Source: an uncultured Bacilli bacterium (GTDB taxonomy: Bacteria; Bacillota_I; Bacilli_A; RF39; UBA660). Taken from it: a stretch of 6,071 bases of DNA. The stretch covers positions 1 through 6,071 of the forward strand of contig CALVPC010000061.1 in the NCBI GenBank assembly GCA_944350405.1, given 5' to 3'. A model generated the notes under the pieces. The model was not told where the DNA came from. It ran no database searches and worked only from the letters and a program-made list of their open reading frames with translations. Position 1 is the stretch's first letter. Each line of letters opens with the position of its first letter. A program made the translations under genes and the position numbers. Shown piece after piece: positions 1 through 4,130 of the stretch.

Positions 1-126
1 AAATTTTTACCCTATTTTTTAATAAAATTTACTTATTTAGTTCATTTTTGCAGTTTATTTGAGAAAATGTGCAAGATCTAAAATCTCACAATCCCTTTAT
101 TTATAAGGATTTCGCAAAGGGGTTTA
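1..126. other. Non-coding left edge, possible element end
   Basis: I find no open reading frame of useful length on either strand here; stops are frequent in all frames. The segment holds a dyad-symmetric motif (90-121) and otherwise AT-rich sequence. On the minus strand it lies just downstream of the 19-codon ORF at 127-186. It could be the end of an integrated element that continues left of the window, or simply decayed intergenic DNA. The sequence alone does not decide between these. Confidence 0.3.
90..121. repeat. Overlapping inverted repeats (dyad motif)
   Basis: Two overlapping dyads are visible. AATCC at 90-94 pairs with GGATT at 107-111, extended inward by TTAT/ATAA pairs with a small bulge. 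CCCTTT at 93-98 also pairs with AAAGGG at 116-121. Neither arm is followed by a T-run on either strand, so it does not look like an intrinsic terminator. Short imperfect dyads of this kind occur at core or arm sites of tyrosine recombinases, but no recombinase gene is in the window, so that role is only a guess. Confidence 0.35.
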
Positions 127-186
127 CTAAATCGGTATCAAGCAGTTAATACTTCCTTTTTGAAAACTCTTTTCTTCATTTGCCAT
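127..186 (-). CDS. 19-codon ORF, possible truncated gene start
   Basis: The predicted peptide is MANEEKSFQKGSINCLIPI, ending in TAG. It has a plausible ribosome binding site (GAGGAAGTGAT just upstream of ATG at 186-184) and an extended -10 promoter 31 nt upstream, so expression signals are intact while the coding part is tiny. The hydrophilic start followed by KGS-I resembles the beginning of multi-pass flippases of the MATE/SpoVB type, which often open with a short charged segment and then 'KG' before the first helix. The match is too short to claim. It may be the 5' remnant of a gene whose remainder was replaced by the sequence at 1-126, a leader peptide, or chance. No function is assigned. 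Confidence 0.3.
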   Translation of the reverse strand: MANEEKSFQKGSINCLIPI

Positions 187-217
187 TATTATCACTTCCT
201 CGTTTTAAATCTATTTC

Positions 218-246
218 ATTATACCATAATTTATAATCAAAATAAA
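218..246 (-). promoter_or_regulatory. Extended -10 promoter for the 19-codon ORF
   Basis: Reading the minus strand, TGG-TATAAT (226-218) is a perfect -10 with an extended TGn. The -35 region, 17 nt further upstream (246-241, TTTATT), is weak. The predicted start of transcription is near 211, giving a leader of about 25 nt before the ATG at 186. Confidence 0.5.
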
Positions 247-306
247 AAACATAAACTATTATATAAATTTTATTTACCATATAAACATAATAATAAAACT
301 AATATG

Positions 307-370
307 TTGACGTAAAATTAAAAATTCTTTTAAACATCACATATACTAACTGACACAATTAACTTATAAT
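307..370 (+). promoter_or_regulatory. Promoter region of the Asn-rich membrane protein gene
   Basis: A perfect -10 hexamer TATAAT lies at 365-370, 19 nt before the ATG at 390, but no good -35 is found 16-18 nt upstream of it. A second candidate pairs TTGACG (307-312) with TTTAAA (329-334) over a 16-nt spacer. The first would give a leader of about 13 nt with the ribosome binding site almost at the 5' end; the second about 50 nt. Which one is used cannot be settled from sequence. Confidence 0.45.
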
Positions 371-389
371 ACAAATTGGAGGTAATAAT

Positions 390-1280
390 ATGAATAATTC
401 TAATATAAATAATAATCCTAATAACCAAAATAATAATCAAAATAGTATAAATAACACTAACTATAATCAAACAAACAACAATCCATATCAAAATAATAAT
501 GCATATAATCAAAATAATTTTAATAATAACAATCAAAGTAATTATCAAAATAGTCAAAATTTAAACATCAATGAAAGTAATCAAAATTATAATACTTATA
601 ATCAAAATAATTATAACAACTCAATAAATAATCAAGAAATGTCTAATAATTATAACAATAATTATAACAATAATTATCAAAGTTCTTATCAAAATAACTA
701 TAACTTGAACAATAATTATCAAAATGACAACTCATATCAACAAAATAACTATAGCAATTTAAATTCATATGAAAATATAGATAATTATGATAATAATTTC
801 AATCAAAAAAAGAATAAGAAAAAAATAATGATTATTATCATTGCAGTAGTAGGTGTCTTTGTTATAGCAGCTATTGTAGCTATTGTATTACTAACCAAAA
901 ATGCAGTATCCTCTACTAACAATTATATAAACGAATCACGTGTAATGTCATTCGTAGATAAAGCAGTACTGGCAGCAAGCACAGCAAGAAACGATGTAAT
1001 AATCAATGGATATAAATCATCATATACCCTTGAACAAATAAATGAACTAATAGATGATCAGCTAGTAACTAGTCCATACAATGTTAATTATAAAAGTAGT
1101 AGTTGTGTAAAAATAGATGAAATACAAGATCCAAGCAATTCAGGATCCAGCACCTATGAATATTCAGTTTGTTTAATAGATGAAGATGGAAATGGTTTTA
1201 CTCTAACAAATGAAAGAGATTTAGATATAGATACTTTTCAAACTGGAGCACTAAAAGATACAGAATGTTCTTGTAACTAA
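390..1280 (+). CDS. Asn-rich membrane protein with pilin-head-like domain
   Basis: This 296-residue protein has three parts. Residues 1-139 are low complexity: in the first 140 residues I count about 69 Asn, 17 Gln and 17 Tyr, with no Lys or Arg before K140. A basic patch (K140-K145) precedes one transmembrane helix at about 146-169. Positive-inside logic puts the Asn-rich tail in the cytoplasm and residues 170-296 outside. Residues 188-296 align with residues 46-152 of the prepilin at 2266-2724: about half the positions are identical, including FVD, RNDVIINGY, YTL, TSP, NSG and a YSxC segment. It lacks the GFTxxE prepilin peptidase signal, so it should stay membrane-anchored. C261 and C293 match the prepilin's two cysteines; C239 and C295 are extra. 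The start is fixed by GGAGGT at 378-383. It converges with nfo, 5 bp between stops. It could be a pilus-associated anchor, sensor or regulator; the function is unknown. Confidence 0.9.
   Translation: MNNSNINNNPNNQNNNQNSINNTNYNQTNNNPYQNNNAYNQNNFNNNNQSNYQNSQNLNINESNQNYNTYNQNNYNNSINNQEMSNNYNNNYNNNYQSSYQNNYNLNNNYQNDNSYQQNNYSNLNSYENIDNYDNNFNQKKNKKKIMIIIIAVVGVFVIAAIVAIVLLTKNAVSSTNNYINESRVMSFVDKAVLAASTARNDVIINGYKSSYTLEQINELIDDQLVTSPYNVNYKSSSCVKIDEIQDPSNSGSSTYEYSVCLIDEDGNGFTLTNERDLDIDTFQTGALKDTECSCN
645..680 (+). repeat. Three tandem 12-nt units, in frame
   Basis: Two exact copies of AATAATTATAAC (645-656, 657-668) are followed by a degenerate third (669-680, ending TCAA). They encode N-N-Y-N, N-N-Y-N, N-N-Y-Q in the Asn-rich tail of the 390-1280 protein. 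Because the unit is four codons, slippage would change tail length without breaking the frame. Confidence 0.8.
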
Positions 1281-1314
1281 AAAAGTTATTTCTCATAATG
1301 AGCAATAACTTTTT
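1280..1314. terminator. Bidirectional terminator shared by convergent genes
   Basis: A perfect 11-bp inverted repeat, AAAAAGTTATT (1280-1290) and AATAACTTTTT (1304-1314), encloses a 13-nt loop that can add a CTC/GAG mini-stem. Each strand leaves the hairpin on a T-run, so it should stop both the plus-strand gene ending at 1280 and nfo ending at 1286. The nfo stop codon and its last eight sense codons lie inside the hairpin. Confidence 0.85.
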
Positions 1315-2170
1315 CTTTTAATTTTTCATCAAATTTTTTATTTCTAATCATTTCAATTTCAAATTTATATGGAGGATATTCCCCTATATATGGGGTCTCA
1401 AGTATCTTAGGAATATTATTAAGTCTATTATTATAAATAATATTAATTAACGTATCAAAACCTATCTTACCAAACCCAATATTTTCATGTCTATCTTTGT
1501 GAGAACCATTCTCATTTTTACTATCATTTATATGTATACATTTAACCTTACTTAAAAGATCTAAACGTTCAAGATCATCTAAAACATCATCAAACTTATC
1601 TACATTATAACCCGCATCAGATAAGTGACAAGTATCTAAACAAATACCTAACTTTTCTGGATATTTTACTAAATTAAATATCCTTTTTATTTCTTCAAAA
1701 TTTCTTCCTATTTCAGTCCCTTTCCCAGCCATAGTTTCTAATAATATCATAGTAGAAGTATCAGCAAGAACAACATCTAATGCATTACAAATATTTTCTA
1801 TAGCAACATCTACTCCTAAACCAACATGAGAGCCAGGATGAAGAACAAGTTTGTTCACCCCTATTTCTTCACATCTTTTGCATTCCTGTTTTAAAAATTT
1901 AATAGAAAAATCATATTTACTAATATCCCCATTTGCTAAATTAATAATATAAGGGGCATGTACAATAACATTATTTATATCTATATTATGTTCTTTCATC
2001 AATTTTTTAGCATCTAAAATAAGCTCCTTATTAAGAGGAATCCTATTAGTATTTTGCGGAGCACCAGTGTAAAACATAAATGTATTAGCACCATAACTTA
2101 AAGTTTCCATTACAGATCCTAATAACTGCTTATCTTTTTTAAAAGAAACATGTGATCCAATTATTAACAT
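1286..2170 (-). CDS. nfo: Deoxyribonuclease IV (AP endonuclease, Nfo family)
   Basis: The 294-residue protein, close to the 285 of E. coli Nfo, cleaves the phosphodiester bond 5' to abasic sites in base-excision repair, using a trinuclear zinc centre in a TIM barrel. All nine expected metal ligands are visible at family spacing: H71 (HAPY), H111 (LHPGSH), E145 (LLETMAGKG), D179 and H182 (CLDTCH), H213 (HINDSK), D226 and H228 (KDRHENIGFG) and E258 (LETP). The start at 2170 is supported by GAGGTG with a short spacer. The gene has its own promoter (2188-2216), separated from the upstream prepilin gene by a terminator. It converges with the Asn-rich gene and ends inside their shared terminator. 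Family assignment is secure; nothing indicates a role in the neighbouring filament system. Confidence 0.97.
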   Translation of the reverse strand: MLIIGSHVSFKKDKQLLGSVMETLSYGANTFMFYTGAPQNTNRIPLNKELILDAKKLMKEHNIDINNVIVHAPYIINLANGDISKYDFSIKFLKQECKRCEEIGVNKLVLHPGSHVGLGVDVAIENICNALDVVLADTSTMILLETMAGKGTEIGRNFEEIKRIFNLVKYPEKLGICLDTCHLSDAGYNVDKFDDVLDDLERLDLLSKVKCIHINDSKNENGSHKDRHENIGFGKIGFDTLINIIYNNRLNNIPKILETPYIGEYPPYKFEIEMIRNKKFDEKLKEKVIAHYEK

Positions 2171-2187
2171 AACAACACCTCATATAT

Positions 2188-2216
2188 ATTTTAACATTTA
2201 CCAAAATAAAAGTAAA
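2188..2216 (-). promoter_or_regulatory. nfo promoter
   Basis: On the minus strand, TTTACT (2216-2211) and TAAAAT (2193-2188) are separated by exactly 17 nt, and the -10 has a TGn extension. It sits between the terminator of the prepilin gene and the nfo ribosome binding site, so nfo is probably its own transcription unit. The -10 is only 17 nt from the ATG, implying a leader of about 10-12 nt. Confidence 0.65.
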
Positions 2217-2222
2217 ACAAAT

Positions 2223-2245
2223 AAAAAAGATTGCAAAAGCAATCT
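2223..2245 (-). terminator. Intrinsic terminator of the prepilin gene
   Basis: A perfect 7-bp stem AGATTGC/GCAATCT (2245-2239 with 2234-2228) around a TTTT loop is followed on the minus strand by an uninterrupted T-run reaching 2223. It lies about 20 nt after the stop codon at 2266, isolating the prepilin transcript from nfo. Confidence 0.9.
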
Positions 2246-2265
2246 ATATATCAATCATTAATAAA

Positions 2266-2724
2266 TTATGTTGATGAACAAGAAACGCCACTCATCTTAA
2301 TATCAGACTCATCAAGTTCATTTTCTGCAGTTAACTCAAAACCATGACCACCATCATCTGCTAAACACATTGAATAAGTATAAACATATTCACCTGAGTT
2401 AGCTGGATTTTCTGTTTGAGTAACTTGAATATAAGAACCAGTAGTGTACGCAGAATTAAATGGACTAGTATTTAATTTCCTTTCAAGTAAGTCGTTTATG
2501 TCAGAAAGAGTATAAGTTGATTTTGTATATCCATTAATTATTACATCATTCCTTACTGCACTAATTGCAGATTTAGCATTATCAACAAAAGTACCTTGAC
2601 GTGCCGCATTTAAATATCTAGTTACAGCAGGAATAGCAACCATAACAAGTATAGCCAAAATAACAATAACTGCTAAAAGTTCTATTAACGTAAAACCTTT
2701 CTTATCTTTGATAAACATCTTCAT
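2266..2724 (-). CDS. Type IV prepilin-like protein, probable major subunit
   Basis: The 152-residue protein starts with a class III signal: basic leader, then KKG|FTLIELLAVIV. Cleavage by prepilin peptidase after G10 would leave mature F1, E5 (E15) and the typical Pro at mature position 22 (P32), followed by the membrane-inserted helix that packs the filament core. The head, about residues 46-152, carries a Cys pair (C120, C149) that could close a D-region disulfide. This head is homologous to the external domain of the 390-1280 protein. AAGGAGG, 6-7 nt upstream, supports the start at 2724 over the Met two codons inside. A consensus promoter, strong ribosome binding site and dedicated terminator make it a monocistronic, probably abundant product, hence the guess of major pilin. 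No pilus ATPase or peptidase gene is present here. A competence or other pseudopilin is the alternative. Confidence 0.9.
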   Translation of the reverse strand: MKMFIKDKKGFTLIELLAVIVILAILVMVAIPAVTRYLNAARQGTFVDNAKSAISAVRNDVIINGYTKSTYTLSDINDLLERKLNTSPFNSAYTTGSYIQVTQTENPANSGEYVYTYSMCLADDGGHGFELTAENELDESDIKMSGVSCSST

Positions 2725-2752
2725 AATAATCCTCCTTATTATCTATAAATAA

Positions 2753-2781
2753 AATATATCATTTATTTAAATATTTGTAAA
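2753..2781 (-). promoter_or_regulatory. Strong promoter of the 2266-2724 prepilin gene
   Basis: TTTACA (2781-2776) and TATATT (2758-2753) are separated by a 17-nt spacer. Each hexamer matches the housekeeping consensus at five of six positions, making this the best two-hexamer promoter in the window. The expected transcription start is near 2746, giving a leader of about 22 nt that contains AAGGAGG. The -35 falls within one arm of an inverted repeat (2775-2803). Confidence 0.75.
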
Positions 2782-2803
2782 CACTTTTTTATCACATTTA
2801 CAA
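2775..2803. repeat. Inverted repeat over the prepilin -35 region
   Basis: TTGTAAA (2775-2781) and TTTACAA (2797-2803) are exact inverted 7-mers separated by 15 nt. One arm covers the -35 hexamer of the prepilin promoter; the other touches the stop codon of the upstream gene. Its centre-to-centre spacing of 22 nt, about two helical turns, would suit a dimeric regulator. In such AT-rich DNA it could also be chance or a weak hairpin. Confidence 0.35.
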
Positions 2804-3259
2804 CTAGTTTTCAGTAATAGAACTAGTAGTTATAGAACTTCTAGAAACAGGGTTACTAGCAGTTCCTATAGAATAACATTTATTATCTTCATCACAAGCT
2901 CTAACATAAATAGATGGATTTCTTTCTACTATTGTTCCATTATTTACACTCTCAATTATAACATAACTATTTTCTAAATCATACTCTCCTCCAAAAGGAT
3001 CTTCAAGAGTATTAATATCTTCAATATTTTTTAATTTTATTCTATTACCACTCTCAAAAATACTAGAATCATTTTTATACTTATCTAGTTTATACATATA
3101 AACTGCTTTACTCATAATTTCATTAGCATTATTAATAAAATCTTCTCTCTTTCCATTATTCATCATAGAAATAATATTAGGAGTTGCAATCATAGCAATT
3201 ATAGCCATAATAACTACTACAGCAATAAGCTCAACTAGTGTAAACCCTTTTTTATTCAT
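2804..3259 (-). CDS. Type IV prepilin / pseudopilin (ComGC/GspG-like)
   Basis: The 151-residue protein begins with a very short leader, MNKKG|FTLVELIAVVVIM. Cleavage after G5 leaves mature F1, E5 (E10) and Pro22 (P27), the canonical filament-packing residues. The segment DPFGGEY at 88-94 recalls the DPWGNPY-type loop of GspG-class pseudopilins. C122 and C128 could form a small disulfide loop. The C-terminus is a Ser/Thr-rich tail with a near-duplicated SSIT unit encoded by a 15-nt period. The ATG follows the TAG of the 3260-3433 gene with no gap, and AAGGGATGAG inside that gene's end serves as the ribosome binding site, so the two are co-transcribed and probably translationally coupled. Whether it is major or minor subunit, and whether of a pilus or competence pseudopilus, is unresolved. 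Confidence 0.88.
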   Translation of the reverse strand: MNKKGFTLVELIAVVVIMAIIAMIATPNIISMMNNGKREDFINNANEIMSKAVYMYKLDKYKNDSSIFESGNRIKLKNIEDINTLEDPFGGEYDLENSYVIIESVNNGTIVERNPSIYVRACDEDNKCYSIGTASNPVSRSSITTSSITEN

Positions 3260-3433
3260 CTAACACTCATCCCTTTCTAAACATAAAGTAAGTTCATTAT
3301 TAATTTCATCAATAAACTCTCTTTGGTTGCTATACTCAGATCTTACAATGGCTAAAACAGAAAACATAACCATTGCTAAAAGTACCACTGAAGCATATAC
3401 CATAGTAGTAACTGCAAAACCTCTATCGTTCAT
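3260..3433 (-). CDS. 57-residue pilin-like protein lacking Glu5
   Basis: The peptide opens MNDRG|FAVTTMVYASVVLLAM: a short charged leader ending in Gly, then Phe and a hydrophobic helix to about residue 30, as in class III signals. After the helix only about 27 residues remain, ending with two cysteines (C51, C57), so there is no globular head. If cut after G5, mature position 5 is Thr instead of the near-invariant Glu, and Pro22 is absent. The start at 3433 is chosen because AGGTGAT (3443-3437) sits just upstream; a TTG start 12 codons earlier has no ribosome binding site. It is directly followed by the 2804-3259 prepilin gene (TAG then ATG) in one operon, which supports a role as minor or initiating subunit. 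That role is inferred from context; the family is not one I can name. Confidence 0.75.
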   Translation of the reverse strand: MNDRGFAVTTMVYASVVLLAMVMFSVLAIVRSEYSNQREFIDEINNELTLCLERDEC

Positions 3434-3436
3434 ACT

Positions 3437-3443
3437 ATCACCT
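3437..3443 (-). promoter_or_regulatory. Ribosome binding site fixing the start at 3433
   Basis: AGGTGAT lies 3 nt before the ATG at 3433-3431. It selects this start over the in-frame TTG at 3469, which is preceded only by a T-run. Confidence 0.75.
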
Positions 3444-3450
3444 ATTATTA

Positions 3451-3459
3451 AGTATACCA
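3451..3459 (-). promoter_or_regulatory. Extended -10 promoter of the two-gene prepilin operon
   Basis: TGG-TATACT reads on the minus strand at 3459-3451, between the ylbE terminator and the 3433 start. No good -35 is present because the expected position falls in the terminator's T-run, so it depends on the extended -10. Since the upstream operon is closed by a strong terminator, a promoter is required here. The leader would be only about 10 nt. Confidence 0.5.
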
Positions 3460-3470
3460 AATAAATCAAT

Positions 3471-3500
3471 AAAAAAAAAGATATATTACGAAAATATATC
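3471..3500 (-). terminator. Intrinsic terminator closing the ylbD-ylbE operon
   Basis: On the minus strand, GATATATT and AATATATC (3500-3493 and 3487-3480) form a perfect 8-bp stem around the loop TTCGT, followed by nine uninterrupted T (3479-3471). The ylbE stop codon (3488-3486) lies within the 3' arm, so the hairpin overlaps the end of the gene. Confidence 0.88.
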
Positions 3501-3707
3501 TATTAATTCTGATACTTTGTCAATATTTTTTGTAAATCTATCCAGTTTATCCTTAGGGGTTAACTTATATCTAATTTTCATTTCTTTCTCAAGTAAAGGT
3601 AAATAATTAGAACTTCTATTCAAATATTTATACCAATATGAATTTTCTCTTAAAAATCTTAAATTATTTAAATTATTTCTTAAATTATATTGTACATATA
3701 AATTCAT
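3486..3707 (-). CDS. ylbE: YlbE-like protein
   Basis: The 73-residue soluble protein matches, from memory, the small YlbE family of Bacilli. The hallmark is the N-terminal segment LRFLRENSYWYKYLNRSS (about 16-33), like the family's 'LRxFLRxxPxWYRxLxRxP', followed by a charged helical C-terminus. No membrane segment or catalytic motif is visible, and the family's biochemical function is not known. The gene follows ylbD with a 1-nt overlap (TAATG) and no evident ribosome binding site of its own, so reinitiation after ylbD is likely. The same gene order, ylbD then ylbE, is found in B. subtilis, which supports both assignments. Its last codons form part of the downstream terminator. Confidence 0.78.
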   Translation of the reverse strand: MNLYVQYNLRNNLNNLRFLRENSYWYKYLNRSSNYLPLLEKEMKIRYKLTPKDKLDRFTKNIDKVSELIDIFS

Positions 3708-4063
3708 TAATCATCAAAATACTTATACATTGGTCTAGCCTCATAACTAGATCTTTTTGGTATACTAGCCTCTTCTTTAGATTTTACTAAATTCTCAACA
3801 TAACCAATTCCTTTTTGAATAGAAGTAATAGATTCTTGAACTTGAGATATATCTACTTCCTTAAACATATTAAATAAATCTTTAATAGTTAAGGGACTAG
3901 AAGTACTAACTCCTGTTTTAATAAAATCATTCCATACTTCACTATTTTCACCATATAATTCATACATATTATAAAAATCTTGCCATGTTTTCTCTCCACT
4001 ATTTACATATTTCGCCAAACTAGGCCTATTTTTTACAAAATTTTTAAAATTATCCAAAGCCAT
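3707..4063 (-). CDS. ylbD: YlbD-like protein (putative coat protein family)
   Basis: The 118-residue hydrophilic protein shows the YlbD pattern: an N-terminal FKNFVKNRPSL segment, then G-K-TWQDFYNMYELYGE (about 24-40) and a W about 10 residues later, and near 73-92 an amphipathic VDISQVQESITSIQKGIGYV stretch. B. subtilis YlbD is annotated as a putative spore coat protein; whether this organism sporulates is unknown, and the protein may serve another purpose. The start at 4063 is preferred because AGGTGAT (4074-4068) is 4 nt upstream; a GTG and an ATG two to three codons earlier overlap that site. The stop overlaps the ylbE start. It lies 67 nt downstream of tex with no convincing terminator between, so some transcription may come from tex as well as from a local promoter. 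Confidence 0.78.
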   Translation of the reverse strand: MALDNFKNFVKNRPSLAKYVNSGEKTWQDFYNMYELYGENSEVWNDFIKTGVSTSSPLTIKDLFNMFKEVDISQVQESITSIQKGIGYVENLVKSKEEASIPKRSSYEARPMYKYFDD

Positions 4064-4079
4064 AGACATCACCTAATTA

Positions 4080-4085
4080 AATATA
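4080..4085 (-). promoter_or_regulatory. Candidate -10 for ylbD-ylbE
   Basis: TATATT on the minus strand lies 16 nt before the ylbD start, but no matching -35 is found. In such AT-rich DNA this may be chance, and read-through from tex is an alternative source of transcription. Confidence 0.3.
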
Positions 4086-4130
4086 TGCATACATAGAAAA
4101 TAATTTTACTATTAAAAAAAATAAAAAAGA

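Noticed and set aside
330..557. Minus-strand 75-codon open frame rich in Ile and Leu
   Set aside because: It is the antisense of the Asn-codon-rich tail (AAT/AAC read backwards gives ATT/GTT) and spans the promoter of the plus-strand gene, with no ribosome binding site.
480..810. Repeated AATCAAAATAAT-like words as a CRISPR array
   Set aside because: The words are irregularly spaced, lie in one long reading frame and have no unique spacers; they are repeated Asn/Gln codons.
3431..3469. TTG at 3469 as the start of the short pilin-like protein
   Set aside because: It has no ribosome binding site and would add hydrophobic residues before the charged leader expected of a class III signal.
4061..4072. 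GTG at 4072 or ATG at 4069 as the ylbD start
   Set aside because: Both overlap the AGGTGAT ribosome binding site, which is ideally spaced for the ATG at 4063.
4073..4130. Terminator after tex
   Set aside because: There are T-runs after the stop codon, but no convincing stem precedes them; the weak AAAAT/ATTTT dyad lies after the T-run instead of before it.
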